Positions 32,346-42,221 of a stretch of DNA of 53,986 nt are shown here, in pieces (the first letter of the stretch is position 1; each line of letters starts with the position of its first letter). Source of the DNA: Oscillospiraceae bacterium (GTDB lineage: Bacteria > Bacillota > Clostridia > UBA1381 > UBA9506). The stretch spans positions 1-53,986 of the forward strand of contig SVKE01000002.1 in NCBI GenBank assembly GCA_015068615.1, in the 5' to 3' direction. The position numbers and the translations under genes are program-made. A model generated the notes under the pieces. The model had not been told where the DNA came from. It saw only the letters and a program-made list of their open reading frames with translations, and did no database searches.

Positions 32346-33704
32346 CTATTTTCCCAGACAGAATCTGGCAAAGATTTCATCTATAATTTCTTCGGAAACC
32401 GTCTGTCCGCTCACAGCGCCCAAGGCGCTCACGGCACTACGCAAATCCACTGATAAAATGTCCAGCGGAACACCGGCTTCTATAGCAGAAAGCGCGTCTT
32501 TAAGATGACTGACAGCCTCGGCGACAGCCTTTTTGTGTCGCAGATTAATCACCGCGGCCTCTTGATTCTCTGTGATTTCACCCAGACGGAACATGTCCTC
32601 TACAGCCTCACCCAGCTGCGAAAGCCCCATGCCGCTTTTCGCTGAAATCCTAATCAGAGGCAGGTTTGTTGCAAACGCAGGCGGCTCCTGCTTCTCCGTC
32701 AGCTCCGCCTTATTTAAAAGTAAAATGATTTTTTTGTCACAAATAAGTTTATAAATGGCTTCGTCCTCTTGCGTATAGGGACGCGTCGTATCCAGAACAA
32801 AAAAAACCAAATCTGCCTGCTTAACATAGTCCATGGCCTTTTGAATACCCATTTCTTCTATATCGTCGGCATTTTTGCGGATGCCTGCCGTGTCAAAGAT
32901 ATTCAGCCGAGCGGCTCCAAGGCGAACACGCTCTTCTATCACGTCACGGGTTGTGCCGGCAGTCTCTGTCACCAAAGCGCGCTCTGTGCCGGTAAGAGCG
33001 TTCAGGAGTGAGGATTTTCCCACATTGGGCTTGCCCACGATAACCGTGTTGATGCCGTTTCTAATCATGCGTCCCTGGTCGGCGTGGGTATACATATCAG
33101 AAAGCGTCGCATAAATGCGTTGAATGTCTTTTTTTATTTCCTCCGCCGTTAACTCTCCAATGCCCTCATCGGGAAAATCGGCCATGGCATCAAGATGCGC
33201 AGCTAAGGAAAGCAGCGCACTTCTCTGCTCCTCAATCGATTGCGAAAGCCTGCCCTTAAGCTGATTGACCGAAAGGGACGCCGCATCACCGGATTCAGCC
33301 TGAATTAAATCAATAACAGCCTCGGCCTGAGATAAATCCAGCTTGCCATTTAAAAAGGCACGCTTGGTAAATTCACCCGGCGAAGCCAACACCGCGCCGC
33401 TCTCCAAAACAGCGGCAAGAACGCTTTGGGTTACATATACCCCGCCGTGGCAGCTGATTTCCACCACGTTCTCTCCTGTGTAGGAATTCGGTGCATGCAT
33501 CACAGCAGCTAAAACCTCGTCGAGCACACGTCCGTTGTGCTGAATATGTCCATAAGTCAACGTATGGCTTTTCGCCTCGGCAAGAGGCCTTTTTCCACTA
33601 AAAACACAATCGCAGACAGAAATGGCCGCCTCTCCGCTAACGCGGATGACGGAAATGCCGCCCTCTCCCGGCGGCGTGGCAATAGCTGCAATGGTTGTGC
33701 TCAT
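32346..33704 (-). CDS. mnmE: tRNA uridine-5-carboxymethylaminomethyl(34) synthesis GTPase MnmE
   Basis: With MnmG it modifies the wobble uridine of several tRNAs. It has the N-terminal tetrahydrofolate-binding domain (TIAAIATPPGEGGISVIRVSGE, shown in part), a helical domain, an inserted G domain (VGKPNVGKSSLLNAL, DTAGIR) and the C-terminal FCLGK with the essential cysteine. The track starts at GTG 33716; I prefer ATG 33704, giving MSTTIAAIATP, though GAAGG is somewhat distant. mnmG is not in the window. Confidence 0.95.
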   Translation of the reverse strand: MSTTIAAIATPPGEGGISVIRVSGEAAISVCDCVFSGKRPLAEAKSHTLTYGHIQHNGRVLDEVLAAVMHAPNSYTGENVVEISCHGGVYVTQSVLAAVLESGAVLASPGEFTKRAFLNGKLDLSQAEAVIDLIQAESGDAASLSVNQLKGRLSQSIEEQRSALLSLAAHLDAMADFPDEGIGELTAEEIKKDIQRIYATLSDMYTHADQGRMIRNGINTVIVGKPNVGKSSLLNALTGTERALVTETAGTTRDVIEERVRLGAARLNIFDTAGIRKNADDIEEMGIQKAMDYVKQADLVFFVLDTTRPYTQEDEAIYKLICDKKIILLLNKAELTEKQEPPAFATNLPLIRISAKSGMGLSQLGEAVEDMFRLGEITENQEAAVINLRHKKAVAEAVSHLKDALSAIEAGVPLDILSVDLRSAVSALGAVSGQTVSEEIIDEIFARFCLGK

Positions 33705-33726
33705 TACGCTGTTCACACCTTCTGTT

Positions 33727-34236
33727 TTAAAGTATATCTCCCTTCAGTTTTTCTAAATCGCTGAAGGTATCGGAAATGGCTTCTAAATATGCCGCTATCT
33801 CCGGAATTTTAACAAGGAGCCGGAAGACCTTCGTCACCCTCCGGATAAAGCGAGGGCTTATGTAAGGCGCCGCCTCGGGATGCGTCAACGGACATAAAGC
33901 AGCGCGAGGGTCTAAAATCACCTTCAGTCCCGTCTCCTTATGGTAGAGCGGAAAAAGCGGAAAAATCCGGCAGGCAAGCGGACGGTCCATGCGCGAGCAC
34001 GGACCGTGACAAACCAAAAGCTGTACCTGTCGGCCGTTTGCCTTAAAATCGGTGGGCAGAACGGAAAAATGATCATTGTTTATAAACAGTCGCTCCTCAC
34101 CGGGAAAGAGATACATGCCGCTTTCCTCATCTCCTCGGCAGCATAGCTTATCACACAGTTTCCCGCAATCAACAGGTAACGGAGTTACATCATCAAAGCG
34201 CCTGTAAATCTGTTTGTAAAGCTCACTGATGTGCAT
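33727..34236 (-). CDS. YkgJ-family cysteine cluster protein
   Basis: A 169-aa cysteine-rich protein. Two cysteine groups are seen: CGKLCDKLCC near the N terminus and CHGPCSRMDRPLACRIFPLFP in the middle. This pattern resembles the YkgJ/zinc- or iron-binding CxxxCxxCC family, whose function is unknown. It starts 3 bases after gatB and is 22 bases before mnmE, so it is likely co-transcribed with gatCAB and mnmE. A link to tRNA function is only suggested by these neighbours. Confidence 0.65.
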   Translation of the reverse strand: MHISELYKQIYRRFDDVTPLPVDCGKLCDKLCCRGDEESGMYLFPGEERLFINNDHFSVLPTDFKANGRQVQLLVCHGPCSRMDRPLACRIFPLFPLYHKETGLKVILDPRAALCPLTHPEAAPYISPRFIRRVTKVFRLLVKIPEIAAYLEAISDTFSDLEKLKGDIL

Positions 34237-34239
34237 GAT

Positions 34240-35673
34240 TTATGCCTGATCCAGCGCTTCTTTCAGCAGCTTATTAATGACCTGCGGATTGGCCTTGCCT
34301 TTGGAGACGCGCATAATCTGGCCCACCAAAAAGCCCATGGCCTTATCCTTACCGGCCTTATAGTCGGCAACGGACTGGGGATTCTGTGCCATTACTTCTT
34401 GCACCATCTGCATGAGCGCCCCTTCATCGGAAACCTGAGAAAGACCCAGCTTTTCTACAATTTTTGCCGGCTCCTCGGGATTTTCAAAGAGAGCGGCAAG
34501 CACTTTTTTGGCCGCGCTGTTACTAATGGTTCCCTTTTCAATCAAATCAATCAGCGCCTTTAGGTGAGCAGGCTCAAAGGGAATATCCCCCGGCTCACCT
34601 TCACGCTCGTTAACAAGCTTTGCAATATCGCCCATCAGCCAGTTGCTGACGGTTTTCGGGGCAGCACCTAGTGACACCGTTGCATCAAAATAATCGGCTG
34701 TTTTTTTAGATGAGGTTAAAATAAAGGCGTCATATTCCGGCAGGCCATATTCCTCTACATAGCGAGCACGGCGCTGGTCGGGCAGTTCGGGAATGGAACT
34801 TCTGATCTCCTCCACCCACTCATCCGAAACCACAATCGGAAGCAAATCCGGTTCGGGGAAATAGCGATAGTCATGCGCATCCTCCTTGGTACGCATCACC
34901 GTGCTGATACCCTTTACATCATCCCAACGACGGGTTTCCTGATCGACAACGCCGCCGTCATCTAATACCTCTGCCTGACGGCGTTGCTCATATTCCATAG
35001 AGCGAACAGCCGCACGGAAGGAGTTGATGTTCTTCATTTCACAGCGTGTTCCGTATTCCTCCTGGCCCTCAGGGCGCAGAGAAAGGTTTACGTCACAGCG
35101 CAGGGAGCCCTCCTGCATTTTACAGTCGGACACCTCGGTATATTCCAAAATGGATTTTAAGGTTTCCAAAAAGACACGGGCCTCCTCCGGGGAACGGAGA
35201 TCCGGCTCTGTGACAATCTCAATCAAGGGCACACCGCAACGGTTATAGTCTGCCATAGAGCTGTTGCCGTAATCGTCATGCACAAGCTTGCCGGCATCCT
35301 CCTCAATATGGATGCGGGTGATGCCGATGCGCTTTGTCTCGCCCTCTACCAGAATGTCTATATACCCGTTTTGGCACAGCGGCAGGTCAAACTGAGAAAT
35401 CTGATAGGCCTTGGGCAGGTCCGGATAAAAATAATTCTTGCGATCCTGCTTGCCATACCTTGTAATAGAGCAGTTCATGGCAAGACCTGCCTTAATGGCA
35501 TAATCCACAACCTTTTTATTTAAAACAGGCAGGGTTCCGGGCATGCCGGAGCATATCGGACAGGTGTGGGTATTGGGCTCGCCGCCGAACTCGTTTTTAC
35601 AGCCGCAATATATTTTGGTATTGGTCTTAAGCTCAGCATGGACCTCAAGACCGATGACGGTTTCGTATTTCAT
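34240..35673 (-). CDS. gatB: Asp-tRNA(Asn)/Glu-tRNA(Gln) amidotransferase subunit GatB
   Basis: The tRNA-binding and kinase subunit of GatCAB, which makes Gln-tRNA and Asn-tRNA from misacylated precursors. It has TVIGLEVHAELKT, the zinc cysteines in IYCGC and CPICSGMPGTLP, DRKNYFYPDLPK and the C-terminal YqeY-like domain ending VINKLLKEAL. It has 477 aa from the ATG at 35673 after GAGGAGG; the track start in gatA is wrong. It begins 17 bases after the gatA stop. Confidence 0.96.
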   Translation of the reverse strand: MKYETVIGLEVHAELKTNTKIYCGCKNEFGGEPNTHTCPICSGMPGTLPVLNKKVVDYAIKAGLAMNCSITRYGKQDRKNYFYPDLPKAYQISQFDLPLCQNGYIDILVEGETKRIGITRIHIEEDAGKLVHDDYGNSSMADYNRCGVPLIEIVTEPDLRSPEEARVFLETLKSILEYTEVSDCKMQEGSLRCDVNLSLRPEGQEEYGTRCEMKNINSFRAAVRSMEYEQRRQAEVLDDGGVVDQETRRWDDVKGISTVMRTKEDAHDYRYFPEPDLLPIVVSDEWVEEIRSSIPELPDQRRARYVEEYGLPEYDAFILTSSKKTADYFDATVSLGAAPKTVSNWLMGDIAKLVNEREGEPGDIPFEPAHLKALIDLIEKGTISNSAAKKVLAALFENPEEPAKIVEKLGLSQVSDEGALMQMVQEVMAQNPQSVADYKAGKDKAMGFLVGQIMRVSKGKANPQVINKLLKEALDQA

Positions 35674-35690
35674 TTTTATGTCCTCCTCTA

Positions 35691-37139
35691 TCACAGTGCC
35701 GGCTTTTGCTTGGAAATGGTTTTTTCCAAGGCATAAGCTGCATTGAGTATTGCTGCCTCACCGAAGGGCTTACCGATAATCTGCAAGCCAATGGGCAGAC
35801 CGTTTGCATCATAGCCGCAGGGCAGCACAACAGCCGGCAAGCCGCCGATGTTAACAGATACCGTACAGATATCCGCCATGTACATCTGCAGCGGGTCATC
35901 CGTCTTTTCGCCAAGACCGAAGGCCGTTGTAGGTGTGGTCGGCGTCACCAGCACATCATAGGTCTTAAACGCCTTGTCAAAGTCCTGCATAATCATGGTT
36001 CTGACTTGCTGTGCTTTTTTATAATATGCATCATAATAGCCGGAGGAAAGTGCGTAGGTACCAATCATGATACGGCGCTTCACCTCTGCACCAAAGCCTT
36101 CGCTCCGGGTCTGGGCATAAAGGTCAATTAAATCTTCAAATTTTTCTGCACGGAAGCCGTATTTCACGCCGTCAAAGCGAGCAAGATTTGAGCTTGCCTC
36201 CGCAGATGAAATCATGTAATAGGCCGGCAGGGCATATTCATTTAATGGTAAATGCATATCAGCATACTCTGCTCCCATGCTCTTAAAGGAGTCAAGGGCG
36301 GCATACACAGCCTTTTGCACATTGGCATCAATACCTTCGCCGATGTATTCTGCCGGCACACCGATTTTAAGACCTTTTACGTCGCCGGTGAGCGCAGCCT
36401 CAAAGCTCTCATATTCACGCTTTACACTGGTGGAATCCATGGCGTCATAGCCCACAATTTTATCGTAAACAATTGCGCAGTCGCGCACATCCTTCGCTAA
36501 GGGACCAATCTGGTCAAGTGAGGAGGCAAAGGCCACCAAACCGAAACGGGACACCGTACCGTAGGTTGGCTTCATGCCCACGCAACCGCACAGTGCTGCC
36601 GGCTGGCGGATAGAGCCGCCTGTATCAGAACCCAGCGTAAAGGCTGCCTCGTCTGCAGCAACGCAAGCCGCAGAGCCGCCGGAGGAGCCGCCGGGCACCT
36701 TTGTGAGGTCGTAGGGGTTTTTGGTTTTTTTAAAGTAAGAGGTCTCTGTGGAAGAACCCATGGCAAACTCATCCATGTTCAGTTTTCCCAGCAGAACCGT
36801 ATCTGCCTCTTTAAGCTTTTGAGCCACCGTAGAATCGTATGGCGGGCGGAAATTGTGCAGCATTTTAGAGGAACAGGTAGTCAAAACATCCTTTGTGCAC
36901 AGATTGTCCTTTAAGGCCATCGGCACACCGGCAAGGTCTCCGACCGGCTCTCCGGCAGCGATTTTTTTATCCACTGCCTCAGCTGCGGCCATAGCCTCCT
37001 CCGGCAGAACGGTCACATAGCTCTCCACCTTGTCCTCTACTTGATCGATTCTGTCTAAAAAGGCCTTTGTAATTTCCTTTGAAGAAATCTCCTTATTTTT
37101 AATTTTGTCACGTATTTCATGCGCTGTCCATGTATGCAT
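35691..37139 (-). CDS. gatA: Asp-tRNA(Asn)/Glu-tRNA(Gln) amidotransferase subunit GatA
   Basis: The glutaminase/amidase subunit of GatCAB. The amidase-signature triad is visible: Lys in ALKDNLC, cis-Ser in GGSSGGSAA and nucleophile Ser in [13 protein letters not shown]. The 482-aa length is standard. The track starts at TTG 37145; the ATG at 37139 is 7 bases after AAGGAG. Order gatC-gatA-gatB is usual. Presence of GatCAB suggests that Gln-tRNA is made by the indirect route, as in most Firmicutes. Confidence 0.96.
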   Translation of the reverse strand: MHTWTAHEIRDKIKNKEISSKEITKAFLDRIDQVEDKVESYVTVLPEEAMAAAEAVDKKIAAGEPVGDLAGVPMALKDNLCTKDVLTTCSSKMLHNFRPPYDSTVAQKLKEADTVLLGKLNMDEFAMGSSTETSYFKKTKNPYDLTKVPGGSSGGSAACVAADEAAFTLGSDTGGSIRQPAALCGCVGMKPTYGTVSRFGLVAFASSLDQIGPLAKDVRDCAIVYDKIVGYDAMDSTSVKREYESFEAALTGDVKGLKIGVPAEYIGEGIDANVQKAVYAALDSFKSMGAEYADMHLPLNEYALPAYYMISSAEASSNLARFDGVKYGFRAEKFEDLIDLYAQTRSEGFGAEVKRRIMIGTYALSSGYYDAYYKKAQQVRTMIMQDFDKAFKTYDVLVTPTTPTTAFGLGEKTDDPLQMYMADICTVSVNIGGLPAVVLPCGYDANGLPIGLQIIGKPFGEAAILNAAYALEKTISKQKPAL

Positions 37140-37158
37140 AATCAAGCTCCTTTATTTT

Positions 37159-37446
37159 TTACTCCACAACCTTGGGTACGGTATAGCCGCCATCCTCTGC
37201 GCTCGGTGCGTTCTTTAGCATTTCCTCCCGGTCATAAGAAGGCTTAACAACATCTTCTCTGAACGCATTGCTCATGGGAATGGCGTGGGCAGTGGGAACA
37301 ATTCCCTCTGTGTCAAGCTCATTGAGCTTGTTGGCAAAGCCTATGATGCTTTCCATGTCTTTAGAAAGCGCTTCGGCCTCAGCATCAGAAAGCTTGAGCC
37401 GAGCCAGTTTTGCCACGTGCAAAACTTCTTCCTTTGAAATTTTCAT
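37159..37446 (-). CDS. gatC: Asp-tRNA(Asn)/Glu-tRNA(Gln) amidotransferase subunit GatC
   Basis: The small subunit that holds GatA and GatB together. It has 95 aa: MKISKEEVLHVAKLARLKLSD, the middle ELDTEGIVPTAHAIPMSNAFREDVV (shown in part) and VPKVVE at the end. The track start 37461 has no good site; GGAG lies 9 bases before the ATG at 37446, so that is used. First of the gatCAB-YkgJ-mnmE run. Confidence 0.94.
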   Translation of the reverse strand: MKISKEEVLHVAKLARLKLSDAEAEALSKDMESIIGFANKLNELDTEGIVPTAHAIPMSNAFREDVVKPSYDREEMLKNAPSAEDGGYTVPKVVE

Positions 37447-37498
37447 ATCACAAAACTCCATTTCCGCAGCATGTGCTGCTTTTAAAGTATTTTATAAC

Positions 37499-38167
37499 TC
37501 AACCCTTGTAGTTTTTTATCACTTTCAGGATATCCTCCGGTGTTTCGGCAAGGTAAGCCGCACCATTTTCAGATAGCTCTTCACGGGAACGAAAGCCCCA
37601 CAACACGCCGATGGGCAGCATGCCTGCGTTCTTTCCCGTCTGCATGTCTACGCCGCTGTCACCGATAAAGGCCATTTCCGAGGGCAAAAAGCCCAGAGCC
37701 TCAGCAATCTCTAAAGGTGCCTGCGGTTCCGGCTTGCGGGGAACTCCCTCTCGTTCACCAAACACATAACGGAAGGGCTGCTGAGAGAACCAAGCCTCTA
37801 CCAACTCGTTTGTAGGTATATTCGGCTTGTTGGAAAGCACATTGATGATAATGCCCTCCTCGGTTAAGGCATCCAGCATTTTGATTATGCCGGGATAGGG
37901 CTTTGTCAAATCGTTTGTGTGAGCGGCGTATAGCTCGCGCATTTTAGTCAGGCAAAGGTCCAACTTTTCTTCATCTGCAGCAACCTCCGGCGGCAGGCTT
38001 TTGCGCACATAGTTCCGCATACCGGTGCCGATGGCCAGCTTATGGAAGGCAGGGTCCGGGTGCTCGGGATAACCGAAATGCCGCAGCATGCCGTTTACGG
38101 CACCCATTAAATCGCCAAGTGTATCTAAAATTGTACCGTCTAAATCAAAAATAACTGCTTTAATCAA
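37499..38167 (-). CDS. HAD-family hydrolase (phosphoglycolate phosphatase-like)
   Basis: A 222-aa haloacid dehalogenase-like phosphatase with motif I DLDGTILDT, motif II VLSNKP, Lys in PRKPEP and motif IV FIGDSGVDMQTGKNAGM, plus a helical cap. The pattern is of the Gph/PgmB group; phosphoglycolate is possible but not proven. The start is TTG at 38167 with GGGAGG 6 bases upstream; the track ATG at 38197 would put that site inside the gene. It overlaps the stop of the upstream DUF624 gene by 8 bases, so translation is coupled. Confidence 0.85.
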   Translation of the reverse strand: MIKAVIFDLDGTILDTLGDLMGAVNGMLRHFGYPEHPDPAFHKLAIGTGMRNYVRKSLPPEVAADEEKLDLCLTKMRELYAAHTNDLTKPYPGIIKMLDALTEEGIIINVLSNKPNIPTNELVEAWFSQQPFRYVFGEREGVPRKPEPQAPLEIAEALGFLPSEMAFIGDSGVDMQTGKNAGMLPIGVLWGFRSREELSENGAAYLAETPEDILKVIKNYKG

Positions 38168-38993
38168 GGCCGTCCTCCCGCTTATTATCAAAAACATTTT
38201 CCTCTTCTTGCTTGTTCGCTTGCGGCATCATATACTTATTGATCACATGCCACACATAAAAATTCATAGTATAACCGCTCCAAGCGATTAAAATAAATAC
38301 CATCAGCACAATCCATGCAAATGGAATATACCACAAAAGGAGGATATGCACTGCAGCTATTATAATGAAAAAGAATAGATTTTGCGGCAGCTTTGCCATA
38401 GTAAAAATTAAAGCATTCTTGATGATGTCAATCAGCTTCATATCAAAGGTGACCACCATCGGATATGTATAAAAGCCCATAATCAATAAGACCACGGCTA
38501 CCACGGCTCCCAAAAACAGAATAACCTCTGTGGCAACGCCGGTTTTTAAATAAAATAGCAAAGCAGTCAAATACAAATAGGTTGCAACCGTGCTGATGAT
38601 GCTGAGCGCAAGACCCTGTTTCCAGTTCTTTTTTGTATGCTCAAAAAAATCGGATACCAAAAAGGCATGCTCCTGCCGTGACCAGTTCCTAAGTACATAA
38701 GTAAAGCCTGCAATAAACGGCCCCATGAACATAAAGGGAATAAAGGGCCCAGGCGGCAGGAGGATATACCGATTCCAAATAAGAGCGTCAATCACTGTGT
38801 CAAGCTCCATAATATACGGCATTGAAAAAAGTACGACAGCACCGATAAACACAATGTTGCACAAAACAAAGAGCAGATTCAGCTTCACTAAATCCCAGAA
38901 ACGTCTGCCTAAAATATCAAAATAGTTTCGCTTGGCAGCCTCTTCCTTACTAACCCCTTTACCGGGCTTACTGTAGTTTACAAAAAAACCCAA
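38160..38993 (-). CDS. DUF624 (YesL-like) membrane protein
   Basis: A 277-aa membrane protein with about six hydrophobic segments and the DUF624 pattern: FWDLVKLNLLFVLCNI at the N terminus, RNWSRQEHAFLVSDFFE, and a C-terminal VWHVINKYM. In other genomes such proteins accompany sugar uptake genes, but none is here. The start is TTG after GGGAGGACAAAACG. It overlaps the following HAD hydrolase. Its function is unknown. Confidence 0.8.
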   Translation of the reverse strand: MGFFVNYSKPGKGVSKEEAAKRNYFDILGRRFWDLVKLNLLFVLCNIVFIGAVVLFSMPYIMELDTVIDALIWNRYILLPPGPFIPFMFMGPFIAGFTYVLRNWSRQEHAFLVSDFFEHTKKNWKQGLALSIISTVATYLYLTALLFYLKTGVATEVILFLGAVVAVVLLIMGFYTYPMVVTFDMKLIDIIKNALIFTMAKLPQNLFFFIIIAAVHILLLWYIPFAWIVLMVFILIAWSGYTMNFYVWHVINKYMMPQANKQEEENVFDNKREDGLD

Positions 38994-39024
38994 CGTTTTG
39001 TCCTCCCAAATTTATTATATATCT

Positions 39025-40254
39025 TTATTCATCGCGCTTGCGGCGCAAAAGACTCATTTCGGGCAATCGCTCAGGCAATTTTAGCCGAAGCACCTGCTTA
39101 GGATGCGGTGCGCTTTCCACCGGATTTCCCTCTGCATCACGCAGATTCTCTGCCTTAAAAGCAAAGGAAGGTATAAACGGCGCCACAGCCTCCAGAGTAT
39201 CTCCGGTAAAAAAGCGATTCCGCTGTTCAATGAGCGTGTCACCGGTTTCCTCATCATAACCGATAACCACAGCGGATACTTCATAATTACGCACATAGGC
39301 GCTGCTTTCATAAACCTGTGCAGTCTCATCCGGCCTGCCCAGATAAAAGCCGGTTGTATAGCGCCGGTTGCTGACCTTGGAAAGCTCCTCCAGCCAAGCC
39401 GGGTCAAAGCGATAGGTTTCCGGAGACTCACAGTAGCGATCAATGGCCTCGCGATAGGCCTTCACCACCGTGGCCACGTAATACTCTGTCTTGACGCGCC
39501 CCTCGATTTTAAAGCTTGAGATGCCCGCTTCAATCAGCTGTGGAATATATTCTATCATGCAAAGGTCCTTTGAGTTAAATAAAAAGGTACCTCGCTCACC
39601 TTCAAAAACCGGGTAATATTCTCCCGGGCGCTGCTCCTCCACCAAGCTGTAATTCCAGCGGCAAGGGTGGGCACAGTTACCGCGGTTGGAATCGCGGCCT
39701 GCCATATAGCCGGACAAAAGACAGCGTCCGGAATAGGAAATGCACATAGCACCGTGCACAAAGGCCTCGATTTCCAATTCCTGCGGAATTTTATCATGAA
39801 TCTCCTTGATTTCTGCAAGAGAAAGCTCACGCGCTGCCACAACACGGCCGGCGCCTAGGCTGTGCCAGGCAGCAAAGGTCTCTGCGTTGGTGTTGTTGGC
39901 CTGGGTGCTGATGTGAATCGGCACCTTGGGCGCAAGCCGCTTGGCCATAAAAAACACACCTAAATCAGAGATAATCAGCGCATCCGGCTCAAGCTCTGCC
40001 ATCTCCTCTAAAAAGGCAGGCAAGGCTTCCATATCCTCATTATGAGGAATGATATTGGTTGCAATATATAATTTTTTATTCTTGGCTAATGTCAGCTCTC
40101 TGGCGCGTTTTAAATCCTCCGAGGAAAAATTTTTCGCGGCAGTGCGCATGGAAAACGCCTCGCCGCCGGCATATACCGCATCTGCGCCGAATAGAAGCGC
40201 TGTTTCCAGCCGCTCTAAGGAGCCGGCAGGTGCCAACAATTCCGGTTTATTCAT
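39025..40254 (-). CDS. Peptidase U32 family protein (tRNA hydroxylation TrhP-like)
   Basis: A 409-aa member of the U32 family. It starts PELLAPAGSLERLETALLFGADAVYAGG, and has the conserved cysteine-rich HGAMCISYSGRCLLSGY, RGNCAHPCRW, and FKIEGR. Family members TrhP and RlhA hydroxylate tRNA or rRNA uridine/cytidine with iron-sulfur cluster cysteines, not protein cleavage, although the U32 name remains. The length resembles the longer type of Bacillus YrrO. It overlaps the dxs stop by 8 bases (ATGAATAA), so translation is coupled. A separate second U32 gene is not seen nearby. Confidence 0.85.
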   Translation of the reverse strand: MNKPELLAPAGSLERLETALLFGADAVYAGGEAFSMRTAAKNFSSEDLKRARELTLAKNKKLYIATNIIPHNEDMEALPAFLEEMAELEPDALIISDLGVFFMAKRLAPKVPIHISTQANNTNAETFAAWHSLGAGRVVAARELSLAEIKEIHDKIPQELEIEAFVHGAMCISYSGRCLLSGYMAGRDSNRGNCAHPCRWNYSLVEEQRPGEYYPVFEGERGTFLFNSKDLCMIEYIPQLIEAGISSFKIEGRVKTEYYVATVVKAYREAIDRYCESPETYRFDPAWLEELSKVSNRRYTTGFYLGRPDETAQVYESSAYVRNYEVSAVVIGYDEETGDTLIEQRNRFFTGDTLEAVAPFIPSFAFKAENLRDAEGNPVESAPHPKQVLRLKLPERLPEMSLLRRKRDE

Positions 40255-42118
40255 CTTTTTTCTCCCAATGCAGTTGATCTGTAATGTCTTGGGTTATGGT
40301 TTTGGCATCAAGGCCGCAGGCAGCATATAAAAGCTCACGCCGGCCATGCGGCACAATCCCGTTTTCGTGCGCCTTGATTAACACCTGTGTCTGACAATCC
40401 TTAACTGCAGCAAGAATCTGCTCGCCCACGCCGCCCCGGCGAATTCCGTCCTCCAACGTAACCAACAGTCTGTGGCTTTGAGCAGCCTCCAGCATCGCAG
40501 CTTCATCAAGAGGCCTTATGGTACGAAGATTGATTACAGAGGCAGACAGCCCCCGGCTTTGCAGCAGCTCATATACCTCCAAGGCGGTGCTGAGCATATG
40601 CCCCGCAGCAATGAGACACACCATCTCCCCGCGATGTACCCATTCAGCCTTTTGAAAGGAAAAGGTTGTTTTTGTTCGGTACGTCGCCTGCATGCTGCCA
40701 CGTGGATAACGAATGGCGATTGGACCTGTGTGCTCTGTCAGCGCATATCGAAGCATGTCGGAAAGCTCTGCAAAATGAGCCGGTGCCAGCACCGCCATAT
40801 GAGGCATCTGTGAAAGATAGGCAAGGTCATAAATGCCTTGATGGGTTTCTCCATCCTCACCTACAATGCCGGACCTGTCTACGCATAACAATAAATCAAT
40901 ATTTTGCAGACACACATCATGCAGTATCTGGTCATAAGCACGCTGCAAAAACGAGGAATATATCGCCACCACCGGCTTTAAGCCACTTTTCGACAGACCG
41001 GCAGCAAAGGTGATGGCATGCTGCTCTGCAATACCGACATCAAAAAAGCGTTTTGGGAAATGCTCGGCAAATGCCTTCAGCCCGGTTCCGTCCGGCATAG
41101 CGGCCGTCACAGCGCAAATTTTTTCATTGGCACAAGCTAACGAAAAGAGCGTATGGCCAAAAACGGAGGAATAGCTCTCACAACCGGCATCTGCTTCACC
41201 GGTTTCTACTTGAAAGGCACCTATGCCGTGGAAGGCCGTGGGTGCTTCCTCTGCAAATTTATAGCCTTTTCCTTTTTTTGTTTTAATATGTATTAAAACA
41301 GGCGCCTGAATTTGCATAGCCTGCTCCAAAACATCACATAAAAACGGCAAATCGTGGCCATCAATGGGACCCAAATAAGTAAATCCCAAATCCTCAAACA
41401 CCGTGCTGCTTGTAATCAGGTATCGAAAGGCATCCTTAATTTTCTTAAGGGCCAAAACAACCGGCTCACCCACAACGGGAATGCGGCGAAAACCGCGCTC
41501 CAGCCTTGATTTCATTCGAAAATACAGCGGGCGCGTCCGGATTCTGGTCAAATAGCGGGACATACCGCCGACATTTTTTGCAATGGACATTTCATTATCG
41601 TTTAAAATCACAATGAAATTCTTTTGATATGTACCGGCAGCATTTAGAGCCTCAAAGGCCATGCCGCCCCCCAAGGCACCGTCTCCGATGACCGCAACCG
41701 TCCGGGCATTTTCGCCGGCAAGCTCAGAGGCGCGTGTCATGCCGAAGGCAGCAGAAATGGATGTGGAGGAATGACCCGTGTTAAACACATCAAACACGCT
41801 TTCGCTGCTTTTGGGAAAGCCGCTCATGCCGCCAAGCTGCCGCAGCGTGGCAAACTGCTCACGCCGCCCGGTTAACAGCTTGTGCACATAGGTTTGATGG
41901 CCCACATCCCACACGATGCCGTCTCTTGGCATATCAAGACATTTAAAGAGAGCCAGCGTCAGCTCCACAACGCCTAAATTAGAAGCCAAATGGCCACCGG
42001 TCCTGGAAACGGTTTCAATCAAAAAGCTGCGGATTTCTCCGGCCAGAGCATTAAGCTCCTCCATATTCAGTTGTTTGACATCTGCCGGTTCGTTTATACT
42101 CTCTAAAATGCGATACAT
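40247..42118 (-). CDS. dxs: 1-deoxy-D-xylulose-5-phosphate synthase
   Basis: The first enzyme of the MEP isoprenoid pathway; it condenses pyruvate and glyceraldehyde-3-phosphate with thiamine diphosphate. The 623-aa protein has SRTGGHLASNLGVVEL, the thiamine-binding GDGALGGGMAFEALNAAG with LNDNEMSI, the catalytic Glu region DVGIAEQHAITFAAG and the C-terminal LLVTLEDGIRRGGVG. The track starts at a GTG (42127); I use ATG 42118, close to GTGAGG. thiN in this window makes its cofactor, though the genes are far apart. Confidence 0.95.
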   Translation of the reverse strand: MYRILESINEPADVKQLNMEELNALAGEIRSFLIETVSRTGGHLASNLGVVELTLALFKCLDMPRDGIVWDVGHQTYVHKLLTGRREQFATLRQLGGMSGFPKSSESVFDVFNTGHSSTSISAAFGMTRASELAGENARTVAVIGDGALGGGMAFEALNAAGTYQKNFIVILNDNEMSIAKNVGGMSRYLTRIRTRPLYFRMKSRLERGFRRIPVVGEPVVLALKKIKDAFRYLITSSTVFEDLGFTYLGPIDGHDLPFLCDVLEQAMQIQAPVLIHIKTKKGKGYKFAEEAPTAFHGIGAFQVETGEADAGCESYSSVFGHTLFSLACANEKICAVTAAMPDGTGLKAFAEHFPKRFFDVGIAEQHAITFAAGLSKSGLKPVVAIYSSFLQRAYDQILHDVCLQNIDLLLCVDRSGIVGEDGETHQGIYDLAYLSQMPHMAVLAPAHFAELSDMLRYALTEHTGPIAIRYPRGSMQATYRTKTTFSFQKAEWVHRGEMVCLIAAGHMLSTALEVYELLQSRGLSASVINLRTIRPLDEAAMLEAAQSHRLLVTLEDGIRRGGVGEQILAAVKDCQTQVLIKAHENGIVPHGRRELLYAACGLDAKTITQDITDQLHWEKKDE

Positions 42119-42182
42119 GAACCTCACTCATTTGAATCGTCCGTAAATAGAACAATCGTAATTTTAATACAATATTATTGTT

Positions 42183-42211
42183 ATTGTACCACATTTTTGT
42201 CTTTTGGTAAA
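42183..42211 (-). promoter_or_regulatory. Possible sigma-A promoter of dxs
   Basis: Minus strand TTTACC, 17 bases, TACAAT with TGG before the -10. The -35 is poor, but the extended -10 is good. An AGGAAAAA/TTTTTCCT hairpin (42213-42232) over the preceding stop codon may separate dxs from the gene before it. Confidence 0.45.
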
Positions 42212-42221
42212 GAGGAAAAAG

